In this document: positions 7,431-15,675 of the stretch, piece after piece
How the letters are laid out: every line of letters starts with the position of its first letter
Numbering within the stretch: position 1 is the stretch's first letter
Source of the DNA: Levilactobacillus namurensis DSM 19117
GTDB taxonomy: Bacteria > Bacillota > Bacilli > Lactobacillales > Lactobacillaceae
NCBI RefSeq assembly: GCF_001434785.1
Contig: NZ_AZDT01000042.1
Span: forward strand, 41,904-105,903
DNA length: 64,000 bases
Direction: 5' to 3'
Notes under the pieces: generated by a model
The model's input: only the letters and a program-made list of their open reading frames with translations
Databases searched by the model: none
What the model was told of the DNA's origin: nothing
Position numbers and translations under genes: made by a program

Positions 7431-9665
7431 ATGGAAACCAAACAAACCCATTTTAAAATGTATAAGAGCGGACGCAAGTGGGTCTTCGCCTGCGCGCTGG
7501 TCTTAGCGCTCGGGGGAACGGCGACGGTGGCACACGCTGATACGGCCAGTTCTAGTGAGACGCCGGAAAGCAGTCAGGTCACCACGAAGACATCGTCCGC
7601 TGATACGCTTGAGAAATCGGCGACGAATGATGGCGCTACCACAAATTCGGATAATAAGCAGTCTGAAGAGACGGCGGATGATCAGAACCAACCGGATTTG
7701 ACGACTGATAATCAAGATGGTTCGAATCAGGAAGAGGCGAATGAGCAAAACGCTGATTCATCTCAGAATAAGGGTTCCGAGGTTACCAATGAGGACCAGA
7801 ATAAGAACACCGATGGTTCAGACCAGGTAACCAACAATGAGGATTCAGCCAAGGGTGACAAGGCAGATGCTGCGACTGATAATGAGACAGCCACATCAAA
7901 GATTCAGGCAGAATCCTTGAAGTTGGCGGCTGATCCTGCAACGAACTCGGATAACTCGAACTCGGCTGATACTTTAGCGGCCAATGCCTCCGTGACGACT
8001 CAAACACCCGTAACCACGGCAAATGATGCCGTGCAGGATGGGGGCAGTGTGTATGATGATTTTCCGAATGCTGAATATAACATTTTAGGAATTCCATCGT
8101 ACTTCCACATTTTTGCGAACGAAGCCACGTTGCAAACGCATACTAACGGAAATATTGCTGTAGGTTTATTACATGCAAATGTAAACTTTGGAACTAATAT
8201 TATTGAAGCCTTGTTGGATAAGGATATTTCGTACATACAGGATTTTGACAAATTAGCAAGCAGTTCATTTGTGACCCAAGATGAGACCCGGGATAACAAA
8301 ATTGTTTTTGGTGATGGGGTTGAGATTGATATTAGTGATCCAAGCCATCCTAAAGTTAACAACGTAGAAGTGGGCCACTTGACGGCCGATGAAATCTTCC
8401 AGGATAAAAATGGCAATGTCTACATCGACTTTGCTAAGGAATTTGCGAAGCTCAAGCAGACAAACGCCGAGGTTGCTGATTGGCCGAGTGTTAAGGATTA
8501 CACCAGCGCCGACTTCCCCGATGAGAACAATCGGGTCATTGACGTAACGGGAATGACCCCTGATGAGAATGGCCGGATTGTGTTGAACTTATCATCCGAA
8601 GTTCTGAATGCGGATAGACCATTAACGATTAAAGGGCTAGATCCTGATGAAAATGGTAATACAGTAATCATTAACGTTGATACTAACGGCCAGGATGATT
8701 ACCATATGAAGTCACAAATTAAAATCGTCTACAGTGATGGTTCAGAACGGGCTCCACACGAAACGGAATACTTCGGGGACAACCACCTGTTATGGAACTT
8801 TATTGATCGGACTGCCAGCGATAAGCAATATTCTGGAAATCTAAGCTTCGATAATATATTCCAAGGCAGTGTTTTAGCACCCTCTGCGGATATTACGATT
8901 CATCACAACTTAGACGGCAACATCATTGCCGATAAAGTTACGGTTGCCAGTGGCGAAACCCACCGTTGGGACCTGCAAGACCGACCTTACCCGGGGAAAC
9001 CGGAGTTGCCGGAAAATCCGGATATTCCCGTGACGCTTCCTGGGGAAGCCCCAGAACCAGCACCGGAGCCGGAAGAACCAGAGCCGGAAACACCAGGAAC
9101 TGAGGAACCGGGTACCGAAGAACCAGAACCGGAAACGCCAGGAACTGAAGAACCAGGTACCGAGGAACCTGAACCAGAAACGCCAGGGACTGAAGAGCCA
9201 GAACCTGAAAAACCTGGTACGGAAGAACCCGAAAAGCCAGGAACCGAAACGCCGGGGACGGAAGAACCTAACGTTGAGGAACCGGAAGCCCCAGAGGTTG
9301 AAGAGCCTTCCATTGAGGAGACCGACGAGGCGGAATCCGAAGAGGAAACCTATGAACACCAGTACGCACCGGAAGCTGAGGAATTCGAAGAAGAACTCGG
9401 TGAAGCCGATACGATTGCTGAAGAAGAGGCCCTCTTAGACCGCATCGATACCGCCATTGCGCAGGCTAAAGCCAATCACCAAACGACTTTAGTGGCTCAA
9501 TTGGAAGCCGTCCGGGCCCAACTCTTAGCCAAGATGGGTTACGGTAACGGAACGGGCTTACCTCAGACCAGTGAGGCACACAGCAGCTGGGCTCAACTCT
9601 TGGGCTTAGCCTTAGCGGGAACCACACTGGGCGCTTGGTTATTGCGGAAGAACCGCGAGAACTAA
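7431..9665 (+). CDS. LPXTG-anchored choice-of-anchor A adhesin
   Basis: A 744-residue surface protein. Signal peptide about 1-37 (AHAD). An acidic Asn/Asp/Gln/Ser-rich stalk runs to about 205. A folded domain at about 210-517 (starting YNILGIPSYFHIFAN, containing NGNIAVGLLHANVNFG and ending near GSVLAPSADITIHHNLDGNIIAD) matches the choice-of-anchor A domain. A Pro/Glu repeat stalk follows (about 537-624; EPETPGTEEPGTEEP units), then an acidic helical segment (about 640-700), LPQTS at 710, a hydrophobic segment and a basic tail. The stalk would span the wall and present the N-terminal domain. The ligand is unknown. Terminated at 9694-9735. Confidence 0.92.
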   Translation: METKQTHFKMYKSGRKWVFACALVLALGGTATVAHADTASSSETPESSQVTTKTSSADTLEKSATNDGATTNSDNKQSEETADDQNQPDLTTDNQDGSNQEEANEQNADSSQNKGSEVTNEDQNKNTDGSDQVTNNEDSAKGDKADAATDNETATSKIQAESLKLAADPATNSDNSNSADTLAANASVTTQTPVTTANDAVQDGGSVYDDFPNAEYNILGIPSYFHIFANEATLQTHTNGNIAVGLLHANVNFGTNIIEALLDKDISYIQDFDKLASSSFVTQDETRDNKIVFGDGVEIDISDPSHPKVNNVEVGHLTADEIFQDKNGNVYIDFAKEFAKLKQTNAEVADWPSVKDYTSADFPDENNRVIDVTGMTPDENGRIVLNLSSEVLNADRPLTIKGLDPDENGNTVIINVDTNGQDDYHMKSQIKIVYSDGSERAPHETEYFGDNHLLWNFIDRTASDKQYSGNLSFDNIFQGSVLAPSADITIHHNLDGNIIADKVTVASGETHRWDLQDRPYPGKPELPENPDIPVTLPGEAPEPAPEPEEPEPETPGTEEPGTEEPEPETPGTEEPGTEEPEPETPGTEEPEPEKPGTEEPEKPGTETPGTEEPNVEEPEAPEVEEPSIEETDEAESEEETYEHQYAPEAEEFEEELGEADTIAEEEALLDRIDTAIAQAKANHQTTLVAQLEAVRAQLLAKMGYGNGTGLPQTSEAHSSWAQLLGLALAGTTLGAWLLRKNREN
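9040..9300 (+). repeat. In-gene Pro/Glu stalk repeats
   Basis: Tandem imperfect 24-48-bp units encoding EPETPGTEEP variants inside the adhesin gene. Such repeats change length by slippage or recombination. Confidence 0.8.
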
Positions 9666-9693
9666 GTTATTAACCCTTGCAGACTGTAGTCTG

Positions 9694-9735
9694 AATAACA
9701 CGCTTACCCGAAATGGGTCAGCGTGTTATTTTTTG
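9694..9735 (+). terminator. Rho-independent terminator
   Basis: Stem AATAACACGCT/AGCGTGTTATT with a T6 tract, 29 bases after the adhesin stop codon. Confidence 0.9.
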
Positions 9736-9810
9736 GGCATTTTAAAAAATGGCCAAGAGATTGGCGTGATAGGTTAAAAAGCGACAGTAGTGGAGAGTTC
9801 TAGGTCGTTC

Positions 9811-9845
9811 AAAAAAGGCGTTCCGGTCAGCCGGAACGCCTTTAA
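9811..9845 (-). terminator. Terminator of SDR gene
   Basis: Stem AAAGGCGTTCC/GGAACGCCTTT with A6 on the plus strand, i.e. a T-run after the stem on the minus strand, right after the SDR gene's stop. Confidence 0.85.
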
Positions 9846-9853
9846 AATTCAGT

Positions 9854-10615
9854 TTAGTAGCTGGTCCAACCGCCGTCGACAGGGACAATGACCCCGTTGA
9901 CGTAGCTGGCCGCGTCGGAACACAGGAACAGCGCCGTCTGCGCGATTTCGTTACCGGATCCCGGCTTAGGGGAGAGCGGCATGCCGATACTTTGCCGGGT
10001 CAGTCCCTCGTGGTTGATGTCGCCCATTGAATCGGCGATGTTGGTCTTGATCCCACCGGGAGCGATGGCGTTGGTCCGAATGCCTTGGTTCTCGTACATG
10101 TAGGCGGTGTTCTTGGTCAGTCCGACCACGGCGTGCTTAGAGGCCGTGTAAGCCGCACCGGCCCGGCCACCGGCGATGCCGCCAACCGAGGCGATGTTCA
10201 AGATGACGCCGCTCTTTTGCTTGGTGAATAAGCGTAGCGCCTCACGGGTGGCCAGCATCACACTGGTGGTGTTGACCGTCATGACTTTGTCCCACAGTTC
10301 GGTGGTCAGGCTACCGACTGGTGACATGTTGTCCATGATGCCGGCGTTGTTGACTAAGATGTCCAATTGACCGTACTGGTCGACCGCCGTTTGGACCATG
10401 GCCTTGACCTGCGCTTCGTTAGTGACGTCGGTCCGGACACCGGTCGCGGTATTGCCCGCATCCGTGATGGCTTTGACCGTTTCGTCTAGCCCGTCTTGAT
10501 TGACGTCAGCGGCGACTACTTTAGCGCCTTCCTTGGCAAAGAGTTCGGCCATGGACCGCCCCATACCGGAACCCGCTCCCGTGACGATGGCGACTTTACC
10601 CGTTAATTGCCCCAT
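9854..10615 (-). CDS. Short-chain dehydrogenase/reductase
   Basis: A classical SDR of 253 residues that oxidises or reduces an alcohol/ketone pair with NAD(P). Cofactor motif TGAGSGMG is near the N-terminus, followed by the NNAG motif; the active-site Ser lies in IASVGG and Tyr/Lys in YTASK. I chose the ATG at 10615 because AAGGGAGTGA at 10622-10630 is well spaced from it; a start nine codons upstream lacks such a site. The C-terminal VDGGWTSY is typical of the family. Substrate is unknown. It stands alone, divergent from the NmrA-like gene. Confidence 0.9.
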   Translation of the reverse strand: MGQLTGKVAIVTGAGSGMGRSMAELFAKEGAKVVAADVNQDGLDETVKAITDAGNTATGVRTDVTNEAQVKAMVQTAVDQYGQLDILVNNAGIMDNMSPVGSLTTELWDKVMTVNTTSVMLATREALRLFTKQKSGVILNIASVGGIAGGRAGAAYTASKHAVVGLTKNTAYMYENQGIRTNAIAPGGIKTNIADSMGDINHEGLTRQSIGMPLSPKPGSGNEIAQTALFLCSDAASYVNGVIVPVDGGWTSY

Positions 10616-10785
10616 GTAAATCACTCCCTTAATTAGTTTCACCCTAAGTATACCTGCTTTTGGGGGTGGTAACGCTTAAATTATGGTGAGTATTTGCCTC
10701 ATAATGGTAAATAGTTGACGCAGGGAAATAAAGATGTAATGTTATGAGTAACAACTAGACGGTAATTTAGAAAGGAATGGGATAA

Positions 10786-11661
10786 ATGACAAAATATGTG
10801 GTCACCGGAGCAACCGGACATTTAGGTCAACGGGTGGTTCAAGAGTTGGCACAACGTACACCCGCCACAAACATTACGCTAGGGGTCCACACGCCCGCTA
10901 AAGCCCAGGCGTTCGCGAATCAGGGGATGACGATTCAAAAGTTGGATTATCAAGACGTGGCCAGTGTGCAGGCGGCTTTGCAGGATGCGGACGTGGTGAT
11001 CTATATTCCCAGCAAGAGTCACGACAGTTTTAGTCGGGTGACCGAGTTGGAACACGTCTTGACGGCCGCCCAGGCGGCGCACGTGGGCCACTTCCTGGCC
11101 ATGGGGTTCATCGCCGATCAGGCCGATAACCCGTTCGACCTGTCAGCTTTTTACGGCTACCTGCCTCGGCGCTTGGCCGAGACGGGATTGTCCTACACCA
11201 TCTTGCGTAACGCGCTGTACGCCGACCCGCTGGTGCCCTATTTACCAGAGTTGATTGAACGGCAAAACGTGATCTATCCCATGGGGGATGCGTCGTTGAG
11301 CTTCATCAGTCTGGCCGATAGCGCGGCGGCCTTTGCCCAGGTTGCCGTCACGCCGCGGCTATGGCAACAGTCGGTCTACACGTTGACCCAGGAACGGTCG
11401 TACACCATGCCGGCGCTGGCCGCAGTACTCAGTCAAATTTCCGGGGCCAAGATTGGTTACGCCCCGGTGACGCTCCAGCAGTTCAGTGACCTCTATAACC
11501 AGGGCAACGAGGGCCATATGCTGGCCTCGATGTACGCGGGCGGCGCGCAGGGGCTGTTGGCGACGGTCACGGACGACTACCACCAGATTATGGGCCGATC
11601 AGCCCAGTCGTTGCCGGATTTCTTGAAGGCGAGTCTGGCAACGGCGTCAACGACCAAGTAA
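10786..11661 (+). CDS. NmrA-like NAD(P)-binding protein / quinone oxidoreductase
   Basis: A 291-residue atypical SDR of the NmrA/QOR2 type. The N-terminal TGATGHLGQRV is a Rossmann glycine motif, and there is no canonical YxxxK, as usual for this group. Members act as NAD(P)H:quinone reductases or redox sensors. The start follows GAAAGGAATGGG. The gene is 13 bases upstream of an Rrf2-type regulator, so the two are surely co-transcribed and the regulator may control a redox response. Substrate cannot be deduced. Confidence 0.88.
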   Translation: MTKYVVTGATGHLGQRVVQELAQRTPATNITLGVHTPAKAQAFANQGMTIQKLDYQDVASVQAALQDADVVIYIPSKSHDSFSRVTELEHVLTAAQAAHVGHFLAMGFIADQADNPFDLSAFYGYLPRRLAETGLSYTILRNALYADPLVPYLPELIERQNVIYPMGDASLSFISLADSAAAFAQVAVTPRLWQQSVYTLTQERSYTMPALAAVLSQISGAKIGYAPVTLQQFSDLYNQGNEGHMLASMYAGGAQGLLATVTDDYHQIMGRSAQSLPDFLKASLATASTTK

Positions 11662-11674
11662 GGGGGAAAATGGG

Positions 11675-12112
11675 ATGCGTTATTCTCACCGATTGAGTGA
11701 TGCGGTCCATATCCTGGCGTACGTCGAGATCTACCGGGATGGGGACCTCAGTAGTCAGGCCATTGCGGCCAGCGTGGAGTCTAACCCGGCGTTGGTGCGG
11801 CGGTTGATGGGGGCGTTGCGCCAAGCCGGACTGCTGGCCACGCAACGGGGGAGTGCCCAACCCCACCTGTTACGAGACCCGGCGACCATGTCGTTGTTGG
11901 ATATTTACCGGGCCGTGGAACCGGACGGCGACTTGTTGCACGTGGATGACCGGACCAACCCGCAGTGTATCGTGGGGGGCAACATTCAAGAGACCCTGCG
12001 CGGTGCGTACCAGCAGGTCCAGCGCGCGGCGGAGAACCAGATGGCCCAGATCACGTTAGCCGAACTGATCAGCGAGATCCAGGTACGGGAACGGAAACGG
12101 GCTAATTTGTAA
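11675..12112 (+). CDS. Rrf2-family transcriptional regulator
   Basis: A 145-residue winged-helix regulator (N-terminal RYSHRLSDAVHILAYV, recognition region about 28-52 with SNPALVRRLMGALRQAGL, wing QRGSAQP). Rrf2 proteins such as IscR carry three Cys for an Fe-S cluster; here only one Cys (in NPQCIVGG) is present, so an IscR-type cluster is unlikely and sensing is probably thiol- or ligand-based, as in lactobacillal Rrf2/YwnA-like proteins. It follows the NmrA-like gene directly and likely controls that operon. Confidence 0.88.
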   Translation: MRYSHRLSDAVHILAYVEIYRDGDLSSQAIAASVESNPALVRRLMGALRQAGLLATQRGSAQPHLLRDPATMSLLDIYRAVEPDGDLLHVDDRTNPQCIVGGNIQETLRGAYQQVQRAAENQMAQITLAELISEIQVRERKRANL

Positions 12113-12149
12113 AGAAACGTGACCACTTCAAGGAGATCATTAGACGACA

Positions 12150-12194
12150 AAAGCGGCAGGAACACGCGATGATGGGTGCTCCTGCCGCTTTTTA
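12150..12194 (+). terminator. Terminator after Rrf2 gene
   Basis: Stem AAAGCGGCAGGA / TCCTGCCGCTTTTT with a 20-base loop. The A-run also allows use by the convergent peroxidase gene. Confidence 0.85.
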
Positions 12195-12218
12195 GATGGT
12201 GGGTAAGTTTAATGAATT

Positions 12219-13175
12219 TTAGTGAAATTCGCCTTCCGCCATCCGGGCCAGTAAGTCCCGGGATGGAACGAAGAAGGCTTGGCCCGTCAAGACTTTAGAG
12301 AAGGTCAGGAGGTAGTCGCTCTTCTCGACCATGTTGGTCAGCATGCCCTTGGTGACCTTCCAGTGCCGGGCGTAACCAATGAAGTAGGTCCCGGTCTTGC
12401 CGGAAGCTGGCGCGGAAAACGGCACGTTCATCCGAACAATCTTCTGTTCAACGCCGTTTTCTTCGAACTTGGACGCCACGTTATGGGCGTTCTTGAACTT
12501 GTCGTCGTCTTCGAGTTCGTAGTCGCTGAACTTTTCCCGGCCAACGGCTTTCTCCTGGGTCTCGGTCTTGAGGTGGTCCCAGGTGCTCATGTCGTGTTCC
12601 CACTTCTGGGCGAACGCGTAGGAACCGTTCTCAAAGGTCGGGTCTTCGTCACCAACTAAGGCGTAGTCCGCGGCATCTTCGATCGCTGGCGCTTCCGTAC
12701 CGTCGATGAAGCCGATGATGGCCCGGCCTTCGAAGTAGCGGAAGCCTTGGGTCTCATCGACCACTGTGGTGATGGGGCCCAGGACCCGCCGGAATTGGGT
12801 CTGCGCTTCGTAGACCACGGCGGCGTCGGATGCCCGGATGTGTAGGAAGATGTCGCCTTCCGTGGCGGGCATCTTGTACTTCGGTCCTTGGAGTTCTTGG
12901 TAAGTCTCCAATTCCGCGGGCTTAGGGGCATCTGGGAACAGGTAATCCCAGGCAGCGCTACTGATCCCGATAGCGACCTTGAGTTGCGAGCCCGTGGCTG
13001 GCTTGGCGTCCCGAATCTTCAGTGACCGGATGATGGCTTGAGAACGGTCGGCAAATTCTTGGAAGACAGCCTGTTCTTGGGCTTGGTCTTGCCGGTTGAG
13101 TTTGAGGACCGTGAATTGGACATGTTCGCCCACATCTTTCCAGACATCTTGAGCGCGACTCGGATTGATTGGCAT
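12219..13175 (-). CDS. DyP-type heme peroxidase
   Basis: A 318-residue dye-decolourising peroxidase using H2O2 with a broad range of electron donors. The hallmark GxxDG motif is seen in GFIDGTEAP, and the heme-side QKWEHDMSTWDHL region and the distal RMNVPF stretch are family-like. There is no Tat or Sec signal, so the enzyme is cytoplasmic. Length is usual for the compact bacterial class. The start follows AGGAGGGG (13186-13193). No encapsulin or EfeUOB iron-uptake partner lies nearby. It probably serves peroxide defence, in line with the nearby redox genes. Confidence 0.92.
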   Translation of the reverse strand: MPINPSRAQDVWKDVGEHVQFTVLKLNRQDQAQEQAVFQEFADRSQAIIRSLKIRDAKPATGSQLKVAIGISSAAWDYLFPDAPKPAELETYQELQGPKYKMPATEGDIFLHIRASDAAVVYEAQTQFRRVLGPITTVVDETQGFRYFEGRAIIGFIDGTEAPAIEDAADYALVGDEDPTFENGSYAFAQKWEHDMSTWDHLKTETQEKAVGREKFSDYELEDDDKFKNAHNVASKFEENGVEQKIVRMNVPFSAPASGKTGTYFIGYARHWKVTKGMLTNMVEKSDYLLTFSKVLTGQAFFVPSRDLLARMAEGEFH

Positions 13176-13334
13176 GAAAAATCCCCTCCTGTTTGATTAG
13201 CTGAGTCCGGTTCCCCCAGTGGAAAACCGGTCAAAACAATGACGCTAATTTTAGCCTACAAAAATCCAGAGGGGGAGTCAATCAATTAGAATCGTTCTTA
13301 GCTAAAACGTTAATCAGTTGATAATTTAGCTAAT

Positions 13335-13370
13335 AAAAAGCGTTGATTTTCCGTAAAATCAACGCTTTTT
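13335..13370. terminator. Bidirectional terminator
   Basis: Perfect stem AAAAAGCGTTGATTTT / AAAATCAACGCTTTTT just after the aldo/keto reductase stop codon (minus strand). Confidence 0.85.
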
Positions 13371-13375
13371 GACGG

Positions 13376-14329
13376 TTAAGGTAACGTATTCCCCGCGGCG
13401 AAGTAGACGTCGTACCATTCTTGCTTGGTCAACGTGACGTCCGCACCGGCGGCACTGTCCGCAATGTGGGCGGGGGTCATGGTTCCTAAGAGGACTTGAA
13501 CGTTAGCTGGGTGCCGGAGAATCCAGGCGATGACGATGCCGTTCTTGGAAACGCCGTACTTGTCGGCTAACTTTTGTAGTTCGTCATTGAGTTTCTGGTA
13601 CTTAGGATCATCAATGATCATCCCGGCGAACATCCCGTATTGGAATGGGGACCACGCTTGAATCTGGATGTGCTTGCGCCGAGCGAATTCTAAGGAGCCG
13701 CCATCGCGGTCAACGGCCCACTTGTCTTCCATGTTGACGTGCATCCCGGCGTCGATCATCCCAGTGTGGGCGGGGCCGAACTGGAGCTGGTTGAACATCA
13801 GCTTCTGGTCGAGCGCTTCTTGGAGCATCAGGTACTGTTGCGGGTTGAAGTTGGATACCCCAAAATGGCGAACCTTACCTTCGCGTTGCAGGGTATCGAA
13901 CGCGTCAGCGACTTCGGCGGGATCCATCAGAGGATCGGGCCGGTGTAACAGAAAGGCGTCCAGGTAATCGATGCCCATCCGGGACAGGATGCCATCCACG
14001 GCGTCCAGCAGGTGTTGCTTGGAGAAGTCGTAGCGCTTCCCGAAGACCAAGCCGTCGTGACTCCGTGCGGGGTCCAAGATGATACCCCCCTTGGATTGGA
14101 TGTAGAAGTCATTTCGCGACAAGTTCGATGCAGCTAAGGCGTCCTTGAACTTGGTCTCAGAAGCCCCGTCGCCGTAAATATCGGCGGAGTCAATGTAGTT
14201 AATGCCGGCATCGTGAGCGGCTTCCAAGGCTTTGGCCGCGTCGTCGACGGACAGGCCGGCCATGCGCATGATACCTAAGGCCACGGCGGAAGCTTGCCAG
14301 TTGGTTCCCGCTAAGTTGAGTTGTTTCAT
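13376..14329 (-). CDS. Aldo/keto reductase
   Basis: A 317-residue NADPH-dependent oxidoreductase with a TIM-barrel fold. The catalytic Asp/Tyr motif is seen in INYIDSADIYGDG, the Lys in QSKGGI, the His in FLLHRPDP, and the family signature GVSNFNPQQ follows. The closest overall pattern is the YdhF/oxidoreductase group (start KQLNLAGTNWQASAVALGIMRM). The start is preceded by GGAAAGAAGGAC. Substrate unknown. Upstream on the divergent side lies a structured repeat and then the Bce-type transporter. Confidence 0.92.
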   Translation of the reverse strand: MKQLNLAGTNWQASAVALGIMRMAGLSVDDAAKALEAAHDAGINYIDSADIYGDGASETKFKDALAASNLSRNDFYIQSKGGIILDPARSHDGLVFGKRYDFSKQHLLDAVDGILSRMGIDYLDAFLLHRPDPLMDPAEVADAFDTLQREGKVRHFGVSNFNPQQYLMLQEALDQKLMFNQLQFGPAHTGMIDAGMHVNMEDKWAVDRDGGSLEFARRKHIQIQAWSPFQYGMFAGMIIDDPKYQKLNDELQKLADKYGVSKNGIVIAWILRHPANVQVLLGTMTPAHIADSAAGADVTLTKQEWYDVYFAAGNTLP

Positions 14330-14382
14330 CCTAAAAGTCCTTCTTTCCTAGGAGTATTAAAAAGTACGTGGGTGGATGTCAT

Positions 14383-14537
14383 CCGCCTTACCGGGCGGCC
14401 AGACAGGGCTGGAACGCCGTGGGCACCACTTCGAGCCAAAGAGCGGTCTCGAAGCTGGGCCTTTGACTAGGGCAGCTCAGAACGCTCCCCAAGTCAAATT
14501 TCACGGCTGAGCCCTGTCTGACCGCCCTCACGGCTTA
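14383..14537 (+). repeat. Structured intergenic repeat, copy A
   Basis: Full-length member of the roughly 154-bp family. It begins GCCTTACCGGGCGGCCAGAC and ends CCGCCCTCACGGCTTA. Outer arms pair almost perfectly (one mismatch). Internal hairpins are CTTCGAG/CTCGAAG and TTTGACT/AGTCAAA. It lies between divergent genes and shows no coding potential of its own. Confidence 0.88.
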
Positions 14538-14830
14538 CGTTTTAGCATATTAATCTACTTCATGGCGATCACATTCTGATGTGAACTCTTGGTGAGCTAA
14601 TAAGGTGTTGCCGATTTGTTGGTAAGCCATTATAGGTATGGCTTGTAGGCAGGTCCTACAAGGGCGCTCCAGGAGCTGGACGATACCAGATAGGTTACTT
14701 TTTTATAACTCCTAAATTGTTTTAATACACATTAAGTTTACCGCGGGGATGGCGTCACGGCTAACAATCTGTCTGGTGGGGGTGGTGACTGACCGAAGTG
14801 GGAGAAACGGCGGAATTTTTAAATTAAGGA
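14538..14830. other. Gene-free stretch upstream of Bce operon
   Basis: About 290 bases after repeat copy A without a convincing ORF. It includes a small inverted repeat around 14647-14665 (TGTAGGCAGGTCCTACA). Confidence 0.3.
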
Positions 14831-14875
14831 TTGACTTTTATCTAAATACCGTTATAGTTAATTACACAAGTAACT
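14831..14875 (+). promoter_or_regulatory. Promoter and putative GntR operator of Bce operon
   Basis: A -35 TTGACT (14831-14836) and -10 TATAGT (14853-14858) are 16 bases apart. Overlapping the -10 and start region is AGTTA-N10-TAACT (14856-14875), followed by two copies of AACTAACCAA to 14895. These are plausible targets of the GntR regulator encoded at 17530. Confidence 0.6.
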
Positions 14876-14907
14876 AACCAATAAACTAACCAACGGGGGA
14901 TTTAACC

Positions 14908-15663
14908 ATGACGAATGCGGTTGTTGATGTGCACAACTTAGAAAAAACATACGGTAAAGCGGGCGAACGCCCATACACGGCCTTGAAGGGCTTGAACTTC
15001 TCGGTCGCTGAAGGGGAATTCGTGGGGATCATGGGGGCTTCCGGTTCGGGGAAGACCACCTTGTTAAACATGTTATCGACGTTAGACACGCCGACTAACG
15101 GGGACGTCATCGTTAACGGCCACGATGTGACCAAGATGCGAGGCAACCAGTTGGCTGACTTCCGGGCCCAAGAAGTCGGGTTCATCTTTCAGGACTTCAA
15201 CCTGCTAGAAAGTCTGACGGCGGAGGAAAACATCGGATTGCCGTTGGCCTTGAAGGGGACGGCATCGCGGGTCATGGACCAAGCCATCCATCAAGTAGCG
15301 GAGACGCTATCGATCACGGACCTCTTAAAGAAGTATCCGGCGCAACTATCGGGGGGCCAGAAGCAACGGGTCGCGGCGGCTCGGGCCATCGTGCATCAGC
15401 CAGCCATCCTGATGGGGGATGAACCGACCGGAGCCCTGGATTCGACCAGTGCCCGGGAGCTTTTGGACCTGCTAACCACAATCAACCAGGAACAACAGAT
15501 GTCAGTCCTGTTGGTCACGCATGATCCGTTCTCAGCCAGCTTCTGCCAACGCATCCTGTTCATCAAGGATGGTCAGATTGGCTCCGAACTGCGGCGGGAC
15601 GACCAAGACCGGCGGACCTTTTACCAACAGATTCTGACGGAACTCGGAACGTTTAGCGAATAG
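14908..15663 (+). CDS. Bce-type ABC transporter ATPase
   Basis: A 251-residue ATP-binding subunit. Walker A GASGSGKT is at 43-50, Q-loop in FIFQDFNLL, signature LSGGQKQR, and Walker B/D-loop ILMGDEPTGALD. The sequence is of the BceA/MacB group, whose members detoxify cell-wall-active peptides such as bacitracin or lantibiotics by freeing their lipid targets. It is 12 bases upstream of the permease gene. Unlike classic Bce modules, no histidine kinase or response regulator is present; a GntR gene closes the operon. Confidence 0.93.
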   Translation: MTNAVVDVHNLEKTYGKAGERPYTALKGLNFSVAEGEFVGIMGASGSGKTTLLNMLSTLDTPTNGDVIVNGHDVTKMRGNQLADFRAQEVGFIFQDFNLLESLTAEENIGLPLALKGTASRVMDQAIHQVAETLSITDLLKKYPAQLSGGQKQRVAAARAIVHQPAILMGDEPTGALDSTSARELLDLLTTINQEQQMSVLLVTHDPFSASFCQRILFIKDGQIGSELRRDDQDRRTFYQQILTELGTFSE

Positions 15664-15675
15664 GGGGGGACCAGG